From positions 92,531,627 to 92,595,626 of the forward strand of contig CM041780.1 in NCBI GenBank assembly GCA_023374045.1: a stretch of DNA of 64,000 bases. The letters are read 5' to 3'. The notes under the pieces were generated by a model that was not told where the DNA came from, searched no databases, and was given only the letters and a program-made list of their open reading frames with translations. Position numbers and translations under genes: made by a program. The first letter of the stretch is position 1. Each line of letters starts with the position of its first letter. Below, piece after piece: positions 21,515 through 33,186 of the stretch. This DNA comes from Limonium bicolor (lineage: Eukaryota; Streptophyta; Magnoliopsida; Caryophyllales; Plumbaginaceae).

Positions 21515-23853
21515 TGTGATGAAATACCGTAAAATTCGAGTTAGGATATGCATGATATATAGTTGATATGAGTAAGTTAATCGTTATATGGGACGAATAT
21601 GGATTATTGACTAGTCCGAGATTGGTGTTATTAATGGGCCAGGGAAGTTAAAATAATTATCTTACCTTTCCTTCCTCTTTCTAAATTGATTTTAGGCATA
21701 TATATCCTCTCCTTATCTTTCCCTAAAATTTAAATACTAATATATACCAACGTTACCACGATCTCCTCACTTCTCTTAAATTAATTACTTAATATTTATT
21801 TATTTATTTCTAAACAATTATCTCTCCATAGAAGATGTCCGTCCATCCTTATCCTTCCACAACGGCTAAATTATTTTCTTTCTCACCTTATTTCAAATTA
21901 GTACATTTTCCTCTATCTTCTAATCTGTTAATTGGTAGGAATCTAGTCTCCCTTTCAAATTACTTACAACATTAAAAATTTATTTTCCCTTCTAAAACAA
22001 ATACATTTTATTTAATTAATATTATTCCTCTCTTTTCACAATTAATCTCTATTTATAACACGATCTCCACCATCATTTCCTTCATCCTTATCGTGATGCT
22101 CTTACGCTCCTTCTCCCCATACTTACAAACTCATGTTCTTTTTCCTGCTCTTCCCAAGCTTCTCTGGTGCTGAATTAGAGTAGAAGGGTAAGGTCTAATA
22201 CCTGATAAGGTTTTGGGATTATTTTGGTTGTGAATTGATGGCTTCTGATTAGTGGTTCTTATAATTCTAGACCCCAAATTCGTTGACGGGTGCTATTAGT
22301 GAACCGTCCTCATCGATGGTGTGAGCAATCAGGTAAACATCTGTGCTCATAATTGTTTTATCGTGTGACTTGTGAATTGTTAAAGGAATATTTAATACCC
22401 TAATTTAGAATTTTGGAAGTTGGGAATTTATTCCCCCGCGTATTTGGATTCAAAGGTTTTGTAAATTGGAATTGATTACTGTTTTGGGAGACTTTCACTG
22501 GATTGATTACTTTTTTGGTACCGTTTGGTGCTCCGTGTAAATTGTTGGTACCTTTTGTACTCCGTGTAATTGATGGTACTTTGTACCCATGTTTATATAT
22601 TTTGCGCTGCGAACAGTGAAACACGATTAAGCTCTATGATCTAATCCTTTAGGTCAGAAGTACCTTCTCGGGGGTGTGCACACTTAAGGACTTTGGGTGA
22701 GGTGGTATTATTATTGTGTCGGCCCTAATTTGGGTGTCCGGCCGCGTATACTTGTGTTTGAAATGCTGGTGAAAGCTCCCCCTATTTTTTTGATGAATGG
22801 TGATTTTGGAAATGGTTTGGTTTGGAAATGATGTTGTTTGTCTTATTGGTTTGATTATCCAAAAAGAGTTTCAAAATGTATTTTACGCAATAAGGCAGAG
22901 TTTACTCAATTTCACTAATTTGCACGATCCCTACGTGTTTTGTATATTGTTTCTGATCGCAAGTAATGATTGCTGAAGTTGGGGCTGGGAAATGCGCTAT
23001 CACCTAGCATTAGGAGTATTGATGAATGTTTGAGTTGTTACATTCGAGCTACAATATTTGGTTTACGACATTCGAGTTACAGTATTTTTGGGATGCAATG
23101 TTAAAACATTTGTTTTGGTTGAATTGTTAGAGATTTAGCCTGAGCACTTAAAGGATTGAGTGTGGCGGTAGAACTCTGGATTCGAAGTATTTCCGCTGTG
23201 TTTATGGTAACATTTACTACATTTGCTTAGAAAGTATTCATAATCTATTGATCTTAAATTTCATAGTCATTTTATACTTTTCTAGCTCTGTTTGCATTCT
23301 GAATTTCGCAACTTTGGACCTGTCCGGACATCCATGTTCAGATAGGCCCCGAGAGCCTTTTTTTTTCAGAAATTGAGTGTGTCCGAACATCTGTCCGAAC
23401 TTACATGTTCGGACAGCATGCGAGGACGGGTATGAACTGTAAGTCTCGGTATTGGTCTAAACTTACATGTTCGGACCAATGTTCGGACCATTTATTTGGA
23501 CTTTATCGGAACTTGTGTCCGAACTTACATGTTCGGACACATGTTTGGACGCTTGTGTTTTAAAACTCTCGATTTGTGTCCCAACATCAATGTCTAGACA
23601 CAAGTTCGGACGCTCTCACCTTTTGTTTTCAAACTTTCGATTTGTGTCCGAACATCAACGTCTGGACACAAGTTCGGACACTCAGGATTTCTCAACATAT
23701 TTTCTCTCGACTTGAGTCCGAACGTCAACGTCCGGATATAAGTTCGGACAAAGCTTAATTATTTTACATCTTTAAGACTCGTTTGAAGTCCGTTTGCGGT
23801 GTTAGATCTGTATCGACGCGTTTTTCATTTAAGTCAAAATCCAGGGTGTTACA
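21515..23853 (+). repeat. 3' LTR of chromovirus (complete)
   Basis: It starts TGTGATGAAATACCG right after the purine tract TTTTAAGGGGGA and ends GGGTGTTACA, about 2.34 kb. It is collinear with the 5' LTR with many substitutions and short indels. It includes a word array at 23,315-23,755. Confidence 0.9.
23315..23755 (+). repeat. Second copy of the GTCCGAAC / GTTCGGAC array
   Basis: This is the same array as in the 5' LTR but with several words mutated (GTCTAGAC, GTCTGGAC) and one extra complete pair at 23,391-23,412. Comparing the copies shows both decay of the palindromes and copy-number change. Confidence 0.85.
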
Positions 23854-24430
23854 ACTGGATGATTAAGCGAGTATGAGTATTTCTCCACACGGTCCACTCG
23901 CTTCTCCAGCCAAGCCTTATAGGAGTCAGTCAAGCTCAGAGGTCTCTCTCGGAAATCAAAGACAGCCCATTTGGCTCCCTCTCCATAGGCTTGGGCCGCA
24001 TAATTGATCGATGCGTCAGTGAAACGATGACTTTTGAACTTTGACACCTCGGCTCCCGGGATAGTCTACTAGTGTCCGAACTGTCGCATTGCTCTTAATG
24101 GAAATATAGTGACAAAACGATCCAGACCGATTAAAACCAAGCCATTGTGCCCTGCTGATCTGATGGTCCCTCCTTGGACATCCCAATCTATGAGTACCCA
24201 CAAGAAATGCATGTGAAAACGGACGTCTTGAAAGTATATTCTTCATCCCTCCCCTGATCTTTCGACTATCCTTATCCCAGCTTGGAATGTGTTCATAGTG
24301 ACTGCCTGGTACATTGCCAAATGGGGTAACCGTAGGTGACCAAAAAGCCATATCTCTCGGACCCCTGCTTCCTTCCAACGGTCCAAGGCTCTGACTACTC
24401 CGGCCACTTGTACACAGTTAGGGGATTACA
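23854..24430 (-). pseudogene. Unrecognised protein-coding remnant
   Basis: Two adjacent minus-strand frames (24,378-24,016 and 24,047-23,829) appear to be one protein broken by a frame change near 24,040. The first part contains HYEHIPSWDKDSRKIRGG and the second ASINYAAQAYGEGAKWAVFD and a charged SYKAWLEKRVDRVEK. The protein-like composition and the smooth junction suggest a genuine former gene, but I recognise no family. It lies between the end of the chromovirus and a minus-strand LTR, so it is probably retroelement-borne or captured. Confidence 0.4.
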
Positions 24431-25626
24431 ACCCCATAAACGGAATTCAAAACGGGGCTTAAACGAAGGAGTTGTGTAAAATCAGAGGCCTTTCCAAAAC
24501 ATGCGTCTGAACATGCATGTTCGGACATAGCCGAGAGTCCGCAAGTTCAGAAGTTTGAAGTGTCCGAACTTGCCTCCGACCTTGCAAGTTTAGACACATG
24601 CCAAGAGTCAGAAAAACCCATAAACCACAGTGTCCGAACATACGCCCGAACATCAATGTTTGGACGCATGCCAAGAGTTTAGAAATCAAGAAAACTCAGG
24701 GTCCAAACTTGCGTCTGGACATGCAAGTTCGGACACAAACCGAGACTTTGCACGCCAGACTCGTCCTCGCACTCCATCTGAACATCAATATTCGGATGGA
24801 TATTCAGACCCGTTTGAAATCAGAAGGGAGTTCATCACGCCAGAGGCCTGTCCGAACTTACATGTTCGGATAGACGTTCGGACGCGACAAACAGCGGCAA
24901 AAACTGTTGAATTCAGCACCAGAAATTGACAAAATCAACACACAACACACACCAACACATCGGAGGTGAGCCATGGGGTTTCAACCATAAACAATCAATC
25001 CCAAAACCAGATAAACCTCACAACAAAGCGCATTAAATCCCAGAAAGTACACAATCCAACTCGGAACCCCCATGGGTGAGTATCCAACCCAGTTCCATCC
25101 CCCACTTACTTCGATTTGAAGTGCAGCAATTCCTGATCAAAACGAAGACGCGAGCCGAACTTCGAAGCAACCGGAGCAACATCAAGCATGGAATTCAGCC
25201 CATAACCACATCCCAAAATCAGAAAACAAGAACTCCTCAAAACAACGCAAAACCAAACGAGAACCACTCAATCAACCTGAATTGACAAGAGAGGAATCCA
25301 ACAACAGTAGAGCGGATTAGGACACCAATCAGATGAAACCTAGCAGCCAATCAGACCACAATGGAAGAGGACTTGGAGAAGATGGAGAGCGCTACACAAA
25401 CGAAGAAGAGGAAACTATCAAGGATTGAACTAGCGAGAAAAATAGAAAAAGGAGAATAAGGAATTCATTTCCTTATTTACTTACTAAAATAGAAGGGAGA
25501 GAAAGACCACTTGTCCTCGTCCATTTATTAAATTCTCTACAGGTCCTAAACACCATAAAGCACATAATATAACACATTAGACGCAATCCGACATAAGAGA
25601 ATTAAAAACAAAACCGGGTTATTACA
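24431..25626 (-). mobile_element. Minus-strand LTR of a second chromovirus
   Basis: On the minus strand the LTR starts TGTAATAACCCGG at 25,626, directly after a purine tract (TAAGAGGGGGATGA, 25,627-25,640). It runs left through a leader-like CT-rich stretch (25,300-25,430) and a TCCGAAC-type word array (24,490-24,890). Its 3' end is not clear and may be cut by the sequence at about 24,430. The body of the element lies to the right. Confidence 0.7.
24490..24890 (-). repeat. Word array of GTCCGAAC type, minus-strand LTR
   Basis: About six pairs such as GTCCGAACTTGC...GCAAGTT and GTCCGAACTTACATGTTCGGA occur in an LTR of a different element from the one at 14-24 kb, again imperfectly palindromic and irregularly spaced. 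Open frames here (24,598-24,929) are artefacts of the repeat. Confidence 0.8.
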
Positions 25627-25672
25627 TCATCCCCCTCTTAAAAGGAATTTCGTCCTCGAAATTTGACATACC

Positions 25673-27972
25673 TCACTGCTCAAAAAGGGAAGGGAACTTA
25701 GCACGTAATTCCTCCTCGAGTTCCCAAGTCGCCTCGCACTCGGACTGATAAGACCACTGGACCTTAACCATAGGCAGTGTTTTACTATGAAGTCGGCGAA
25801 CATCATGAGCTAAAATACACACCGACACTACTTCAAAGCTGAAGTCTTCGCGAAGTCGAAGCTGGCCATAGTCAATCACATGGGTAGGATCGTGCAGATA
25901 CTTCCTGAGCATCGAGACATAGAATACATCATGGACTCCTGCCAACGCTGGTGGCAAGGTCAACTATAGGCCACAGGGCCAACCCTCTCAAGCACCTCAA
26001 ACGGACCAACAAAGCGATGACTGAGCTTGCCTCTCTTGTCAAACTGCACCATGCCACGGACTGGAGAAATCTTCAGATAAACATGGTCCCCAAACCTGAA
26101 ACTCAAGCAGACGATGCCTCTGATCTGCATAACTCTTCTGTCGGCTCTGGGCAACTAACAGACGGTCCCTAATGGTCCTGATCTTATCCATCGCTCCCTG
26201 AAATATCTCTGGCCCCACTATCACTCTCTCCTTTAGATCATCTCAATGGATTGGGGATCTGCAACGCCTACCATAAAGCGCATTGAATGGGGTCATCCCA
26301 ATAATCGACTGAAAGCTATTATTATAAGCACACTCAATCAAAGTGACGTGCTGATCCCAACTTGTTAAGTGAAGATCCTTTAGTGTTGATGAAAGCAAAC
26401 CTATGTTGTTTATCTAATATGTCTATTAAAGCTTTGAGACAAAGATAAACAGGCAGAGGAGTGGCTTAGCATGAAAAGTTGCAAGCACGCTCCATTCATG
26501 ACTTGTGCCCAACCAGTCGGGCACCTATCGTCAGAGCTCCACTAGAACTTCTAGTACACACAAGAAGTCAAGTACCACACGATCACATCTCTCATGCATC
26601 ATAAATAATACAAGGACAAAATACATCAATTGGGTTGACAAAAGCATGTAGATTTAGGCAACCACACAAGCAACTAGCTCATGACAAAAAGCATTGCTCA
26701 TTAATGTGTAAGATAACAAGATAAGTCAAGGGCTATTAATGCACACTATCATGTAGCCAAAATGAAGTCTGAAAGAGAGCATTTATGAGCATTAATGAAC
26801 CAGACAAGATCAAGCAAGTGGAGAGTGACAGTGGTGACCGACCACTTGAGTATTTGCTGCCAACGTGTTCAGTCATAAGTGACACATGTCGTGATGACTC
26901 CATAACAAGTTGAGGCTCAGCCTACACTTAGACTTGGCTTCAGAGAATGAAGAGGCAAACGACCCCTAGAGTATAGGAAGTTATAGGTCATCTATTACAA
27001 GTCTTATGTGTATAAATATGGTGCATAAACTTTCATCATCAGTGTATACGAATGAAAAATGAGAGAGACTCAGAGAAAAGATAAGTCAAAATAAGTGTGG
27101 GTAATACTAGAGAATTGGCGAGTTGGGTAGGACTAGCTGAAAAGTTAATGTTGGGTGTAACTGATAGACTGACCAGCCGGGAACGGTTGGAGAACTATAG
27201 GCTGACTGTCAGGAGAGGGTAGAGGACTTAAAGATAAAGTCCTAAACTGTCCCAGAGTCCGTGGGTAGGGTGAGGGTTATTGAGTGAATTTCTGTGTGCG
27301 AATTCTCAATCGAATAAGGTTTCCAGTTTGAGTTTATCCCGTCTCTTCCAAATTATCAAATAGTTCCAAACAGCATGAAAGACACGTTCACGACAAATCG
27401 AGGATGTATCTGGGGGCATCCTCCAGTTTCACAACTGTCACCGAAATCCAGTGTACGGGCCCTCAACATATCTTCTGAGATCTGATTAGTCATCTCTGTC
27501 TGACCATTGGTCTGAGGCTGATACGCAGAGTTGAATGCTAAATTCATCCCCAAAGCCTTTTGTAGGCTACGCCAGAAGCGGGACACGAATCTCGGATCCC
27601 TATCTGAAACAATAGACATCGGCACCCCGTGCAATCTCACAATCTCATCCAAATAAAGCTGGGCAAGGCGCTCAAGGCTAAAGGTCTTCCTGTAGTAGAA
27701 AATGGGAAAACTTCGTAAGTCAATCAACAATCACCCACAGCGCATCAAAACCTGAAGACGTCCTAGGAAGTCCAACGATGAAGTCCATCCCTACACTCTC
27801 CCACTTCCACTCTGGAACGGGAAGGGGCTGTAGAAGACCAGCATGCCACTGGTGCTCAGCCTTCACTTGCTGACAAGTCTGGCAATGAGCTACGAAGTCT
27901 AAAATCTCACGCTTCATATTTGACCACCAGAAAGACTCTCTAAGGTCCTGATACATCTTCACTCCTCCCGGT
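25673..27972 (-). pseudogene. Integrase and chromodomain, split by a solo LTR
   Basis: From right to left on the minus strand: an integrase zinc region with intact HCQTCQQVK and core GMDFIVGLPR (27,962-27,720); IVSDRDPRF and the NGQTEMTNQ segment with the catalytic Glu (to 27,437); then, left of an inserted LTR, IECAYNNSFQSIIGMTP (about 26,350-26,290), an RQKSYADQRHR segment, and a chromodomain with MVKVQWSYQSECEATWELEEE ending at the stop at 25,673. The catalytic D, D and E are all present. The element lacks gag, PR and RT and stops at about 27,972, so it is a fragment. Several frame breaks are present besides the insertion. Confidence 0.85.
26363..27431 (+). mobile_element. Solo LTR with 5-bp target duplication CAACT
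   Basis: The insert begins TGTTAAGTGAAGATCC and ends CCTCCAGTTTCA, and is flanked on both sides by CAACT (26,358-26,362 and 27,432-27,436). Removing it restores the integrase reading across the GDSWDQH segment. A TATA box (TATAAATATGG, near 27,010) is followed by an AGAGAGACTCAGAG leader. The 1,069-bp length and these features fit a copia-type LTR left by recombination between two LTRs. The orientation follows the TATA box. Confidence 0.88.
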
Positions 27973-28461
27973 TGTTGAGTGTCAGGCGCAGGATGTGGCG
28001 CCCGGTCACAGAGTTCCGGGCACGGAAAGGGGCCTGGACTTGATGCTTGGCGCCCAAATTAGAGCCTGGACAAGGTCTTGAAGGGGCTGGGGTCTGAGCC
28101 AGGGCCTGGGATCTGGGCTGCCTTGATTCTTCTGACTCGTCATATTTTTGCCCTCTTCATCGCACTTATAGTCTTGTATTACATTATATACTACAGTTGT
28201 ATATACTTTGGGATTACTTAGACGGCTCACTTGCACGGATTGGTTATAGAAAGATGTATTGTACATATAAGTTTTCTATCTCTGTCATCACAATGGTTAT
28301 GTTAGTATGGTAATTGGACGCTTTATTACTCACATGGGTGAGTAATGGCAGTAGCACCCAAGTTAGTGTTTGTTGTAATTCTTCCACTATATTATTGTAT
28401 TAAGTTGGGCAGATTGCACCAAGATTGTAATTAATGTAAGTTTACGAGTTAGGGGTTTTAC
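27973..28461 (+). mobile_element. 3' part of an LTR
   Basis: A GC-rich stretch with repeated GGCGCCC, CCTGG and CCGGGC words (27,985-28,120) is followed by a typical gypsy LTR tail: ACTCACATGGGTGAGTAATG, a TTGTAATTC run and the end GGGGTTTTACA at about 28,461. The left edge abuts the truncated integrase. No internal domain is present. Confidence 0.5.
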
Positions 28462-29774
28462 ATATATATATTGAATTAAGATACGAGTAGTGATAAGAAA
28501 TGTGTCCCTTATGGAAGGATAATGATATAAATTATATCATCTCTAATTAACCTAAGAAGATTCCTTAGGTAGAGTAATGGTAATACCATTCTCAAGTGAA
28601 AGCATATTCAAACATGGAAATATCTTAGACAAGTTGTAGGCATACATTAAAGACCTAAAAGGCACAAATACATATGAGAAGTTATTCACTATAAAACCTA
28701 AGAATGAATCTTAGGCATGTAGATTAAGAAAACTTGATCACATGGTGAGATATTGAGTATGGTGGAAAATCTAGGATTGTCTGGTTGTGTATTGTGATCA
28801 CAAGAGAAGATGAGTGAGATCAGGTCCACTCTAATTATTGTACTTCCAATTAGTCAAATTGATCGTTGGAAGGAGGCACTACCGCTGGGGCATGGCATCG
28901 ATCGTAGGTGACCCACCTTAAATAGGGAAGGAGGAAATGGAGGCACTATTGTTGGTGCATGGCTACTGCCGTATGTGTCCCGCCTTATAATAGGGGAAAA
29001 TGATTGGAAACATGCCGTCTTCTAACATGGCGACTTGTTAAAAGTTAAGGTTTAAGAGTTAAATAATAATGTAGCAAACCATCAGTTGAACATTAATGCG
29101 AAATGTCAAGTAAATTTTGTACATCTTGGAGAACGAACTAAGGGGTCTTGAAGGCCAGATAATGAGAACAGTTTAAAAACAACTCTCGTAATGTTGTTGT
29201 GTGAAGACTTGATTATTGGATTTAATTGTGTGAATGAATCATATATGGATTTATGATCATGTATGTTGGATGAGATATTAGAATGTTTAAGTTGTGCTTT
29301 TACAGTTGTATTTATGTAAATTGGTGCATGAAATGGAACCGCATGTTAACTTCGACCAATTAACTTAAGGAGGGTCTGAGGTTGCATAACACTTACGTAA
29401 TGACATACTCATCCGGGGTTGATTCCATACAAAAACCATATTTTACAGGGTCGTAGCTGAAGACCGACGGAGTGTAGGATTGGGTAGATATATAGCAGTA
29501 GCTGCCCTTTGAGGTTATACTTTTGAGGTATAGAGTTTGGTATAGATTAAACTGCTCATATATTTAGGATAAGTGTTGTAATTCTTGGATTAAACTATCT
29601 CGGTCATCACAGTGTTATATTTTGTATATGATAATTGCATGCCTTGTTGCTCATGTGTGAGTAACGGCGGTAACACCTACTGGTAGATATGTATGTATAT
29701 CTATTTTCGCTGCTCTGGGTTACTTATTATGCTACGATCAATTAAGGTAATGATTACGAAATAGGGGAGTTACA
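28462..29774 (+). mobile_element. Related LTR-like segment
   Basis: It ends GGGGAGTTACA at 29,774 and contains GCTCATGTGTGAGTAACGG, a close match to the end of the preceding segment, so both are likely LTRs of one broad family. A diverged ~65-bp direct repeat is present (28,869-28,930 and 28,937-28,996, each with GCATGGC and a CCGCC/CCACCTTA end). The start is not clear. No coding capacity was seen. Confidence 0.45.
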
Positions 29775-30300
29775 TATTATTGTTTTGTGATGTATTATTA
29801 TTGTTTTGTGGTGCATTATTTATAAGTTTACGATGATATACTAAATTGATGATATGATTCATGATTTTCATATTATGATTCATTAAAATTGATATTAGTA
29901 TTCATTCATTAATAAGTAGTGAGTTAGATAACAAACTTTGGAATGGATAAAAAGTCTTATTGTTTGTGGTGTGTAATTATTATTGTTTTGTGTTATTTTT
30001 TATTGTTTTAGTTGTATTATTATTATTTGTATGAGTGTTTAAGCATCATATGGTAAATTTATATTTTCGTAATATACCAATTTTGGACACATAATGGATC
30101 ATTATTGTTTTGTGGTGTATTATTATTATTATTGTTATATGGTGTATTTTAAAAAATATATAGTGAATCATAAGTCTGGTTGATATATGTAGATATATAC
30201 ATGTAAATAATAAAAAAATTAAGTTCTCAAAACATATCCATGTCTGGTCTTGTTTTAAAAAGCTTGAATTTAAATGAACAATGGTATAATTATTTTTCAT
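29775..30300. repeat. AT-rich low-complexity stretch
   Basis: The sequence is made of irregular repeats of TTATTATTGTTTTGTGGTGT and ATT runs, with very low GC. It resembles a degenerate microsatellite. No gene or element is identifiable. Confidence 0.6.
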
Positions 30301-31430
30301 TTTGGACTTACATTTTAAAAATTACAATCATTTAAAGACAGTCCAATCAACAACTAACTTACTAGATTATCCATCAGATTGGTCGTTCCATATTGTGCAT
30401 GGGCGCGCTCCACAATCCCGTCTGTCTCTAGTATGGATCTGAGATAGTTCAATATTAAAAAATGATGCATTGTTTTATGTCCTCAATCTTTCTTTTACTA
30501 GAAATATTGATTTGCAAGAGGTCAACATTGCTATCGATGGATGGTCTTGCTTCAGACATCATTACTGGGAAGATCTTTTCACTTGAGGAAGGGTATGGCA
30601 CAGGACTCCTGTGTGTAAATCTGGCTGGTAGTGATAAATTTCAACGGTATCACCTTGCTCATGCAATCCGATAGTGTTCAAGCTTGTGGACCTGCCCTTC
30701 AATTCAGAATCCTTGTTGCTTCCAGCGATCTTGGTCTTGTGTCGGTGGGGCTGGTGTGATATGTTCCCGACTGTTTGATGGAAGCTTCGACAGGGATGTA
30801 CTAACCGTGCCCTTTGAAGGCGCCACCATCGGCTGTGGTGATATTTCCCCACCTTCCTGATTAGTGAACCCACTGAAGGCGCCACTATCGGCTATGGTTC
30901 TTGCCATCGCCGTTAGATCAAAAGAATTCCTGGAACCTTAATGCCTCACTACTGTTGCCTTCTCCTGGAGCAAGAACGAAGTCGTGAAGACCCTGATACG
31001 CAGAAATTCTCCTCCTCGTTGAACCAATGTCGACGATGAAGCATCATGACCGCATCTAGAGGTGATCTGTTCCTGATGGTGGATAACGACTCCCCGATAA
31101 TAAAATTTTTCACTTCACGATAATAAAATGTCTGCACGGTCGAGCCCTATCATTGTTGCATGTTTCAAAAACTTCTAGTTGGTAAGAAGAGCAAAGCCAT
31201 CACGTTGTGTGCAATTTAATTGTGCTTTGGGAAAGGAAATCCTTGCAGCCCTGCGTGGCTTTATTTCTTCCATATGTGGTTAGGCTGAAATCTATGGTTT
31301 CAGCACACAGGTCTGTTCTCTACCACTTTGATCGGGATTACAAAGAGGATGTATGTGCGCTAACATTTTATCTGATGTAGAACTTTTATCTATATTTTAA
31401 TCAGTTGAATGTTTGGTTTAGTCTTTAAGT
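30301..31430. other. Unassigned sequence with short open frames
   Basis: GC content rises here and short frames exist on both strands (for example 30,704-30,907 minus, a 67-codon Ser/Pro-rich peptide). A ~20-base direct repeat, GGCGCCAC(C/T)ATCGGCT, occurs at about 30,820 and 30,875. I recognise no domain, splice structure or element terminus. It may be a decayed gene or an old insertion. Confidence 0.3.
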
Positions 31431-31439
31431 TTTATTTTA

Positions 31440-32595
31440 GGGAAATTTCATAACATACCCTGAGGTTTGAGTGAATTTTACAAGATACCCCTGAGGTTTC
31501 ATTTTCTTTACGATATACCCCTGAAGTTTCATTTTCTTTACGATATACCCCTGAGGTTTCATTTTCATTACGATATACCCCTAAGGTTTCAATTTTTTTA
31601 CGAGATGCCCCTCTGTTCAAATTCGAATATATTATATTTTTCATATCCCCACCTTACCTCGCACCATATACCCCTTAATAATCTCAGGGTTTATGGTCAA
31701 ATTTTTTAAAAAATCTAAAATTATGAACAAAATGCACATAAAAATTAAAGATCAACTAAAATTGTGAATTCAATTTAAAAAACATAAATACAATTTTAAA
31801 GACAAATAGAAATAATTAGAATCATAAAAGTTTAAAATAAATAGAAATGACTAAACAACAAAAAATTAATTTGTTTAAAAACATATATTATTACATAATG
31901 TAAAAACTATTATAGAGGTGACTAAAATCGTAAAAACTTTATAACAATTACATTAAATATAAGAAATTGCTAAAAGATTATGAATTATAGTAAAAATTTA
32001 TTAGCAAATATATTCTTTGATATCAATAATCACAAGAAATGATCATATTTTATGGTTTTTATACTTTATTTTTCTAAATTAAAATAATGATTTTTCTATG
32101 TACTATATGAAATCGTTATTTTTAATAATCTTCATATTATTGTCATAATATTTTTTACAATTTTAAGTCGTCTCCATGTAACACGTTAACAATTTATGTT
32201 TATTTTTCAAATTTTCCATTTATTTAATTTTTTGTTTATTTAATTATATTCATTTTTTAAAATTGATTTTAAATTTATATGAACTTTAATTTTTATGTGC
32301 ATTTTTTTCATAATTTTAATTTTTTAAAAAACAATTGACCATAAACCCCTGAGGTTATTGCGGGACATATGGTGTGAGGGTAAAGTGAGGATATGAAAAA
32401 TATATATATCAGAATCTGAACAGAGGGGCATCTCGTAATAAAATTGAAACCTCGGGGGTATATCGTAATGAAAATGAAACCTCAGGGGTATTTGTAAAAA
32501 AAATGAAACCTCGGGATATATCGTAAGAAAAATGAAACCTCAGGGATATCTCGTTAAATTCACTCAAACCTCAGGGGTATCTCGTGAAATTTCCC
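31440..32595. mobile_element. Mutator-type foldback MITE with 9-bp TSD
   Basis: The ends are GGGAAATTTCA and TGAAATTTCCC, and the arms (about 31,440-31,850 and 32,200-32,595) are inverted copies. The element is flanked by perfect 9-base target duplications TTTATTTTA (31,431-31,439 and 32,596-32,604), diagnostic of the Mutator superfamily. Each arm begins with four or five subterminal units around CCTGAGGTTTCATTTTC and TACGATATACCCC. The centre is AT-rich and non-coding. It must rely on transposase supplied elsewhere. Confidence 0.93.
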
Positions 32596-32889
32596 TTTAT
32601 TTTATATCTTCGAGTTATCTTTGTGTGTGGAATTTTAAGTCAACCACCTACAGACAATAACGAACGGAATCACTCCTCATCAAAGGATGCTTCACTGGAC
32701 AGACATCAGTTACCTCCTTTGGATTAGCCAAAGTCTCTAGACTATGAACCTAGAAACCCATTACTTTTCCATCGCTTACTGTTGCATTACGGTAGACTGG
32801 CGAAAAAAATTCTAAAATAACATTAAGGGACAAAAGAATACCCATATTAACCTCCCTCCCAACTATTTCCTGTAATAACACTCTCGGGA

Positions 32890-33186
32890 GAAATCGTCTC
32901 TTCAAGAGACGATTTCTTTAATTGTCGAAGAAGAAATCGTCTCTTGAAGAGACGATTTCACTTTTTCCCCACCCCGCGTTGGCGCTGGATCAGCAGGACG
33001 GTGGGCAAGGTGAAATCATCTCTTGTAAAGACGAATTCCTGAAATCATCTTTACAAGAGACGATTTATTCTCTCTACGATGAGCGCGAGAAAACGCGAGA
33101 AAGTTACAGTATTACTAATGAAATCGTCTTTACAAAAGACGATTTATCTATTAAGGTAGAAATCGTCTTTTGTAAAGACGATTTCA
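32890..33186. repeat. Palindrome cluster in left MULE end
   Basis: Six palindromes of about 27 bases, built on the half-site GAAATCGTCTCTT (or GAAATCGTCTTTAC) joined to its complement, occur at about 32,890, 32,933, 33,012, 33,040, 33,118 and 33,159. The first two are perfect palindromes. They lie inside the terminal inverted repeat. A frame across them (32,922-33,410) is an artefact. Confidence 0.9.

Larger units (their letters stand above)
14084..23853 (+). mobile_element. Ty3/gypsy chromovirus retrotransposon, both LTRs
   Basis: It has a 5' LTR (14,084-16,429), a Met-tRNA primer site, gag, protease, RT, RNase H, integrase, chromodomain, a polypurine tract at about 21,506-21,514 and a 3' LTR (21,515-23,853). 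The gene order and C-terminal chromodomain place it among plant chromoviruses, with Tekay/Del the closest by LTR style. The first ~40 bases of the 5' LTR are missing, replaced by the preceding LTR end. Every coding domain carries frame breaks or stops, so it is inactive. The LTRs differ by many small changes, suggesting an insertion that is not recent. Confidence 0.9.

Noticed and set aside
32890..33186. CRISPR-like spacing of repeats
   Set aside because: The units are palindromes inside an inverted terminal repeat of a plant transposon. Spacing is irregular, spacers are not unique and there are no cas genes; the genome is eukaryotic.
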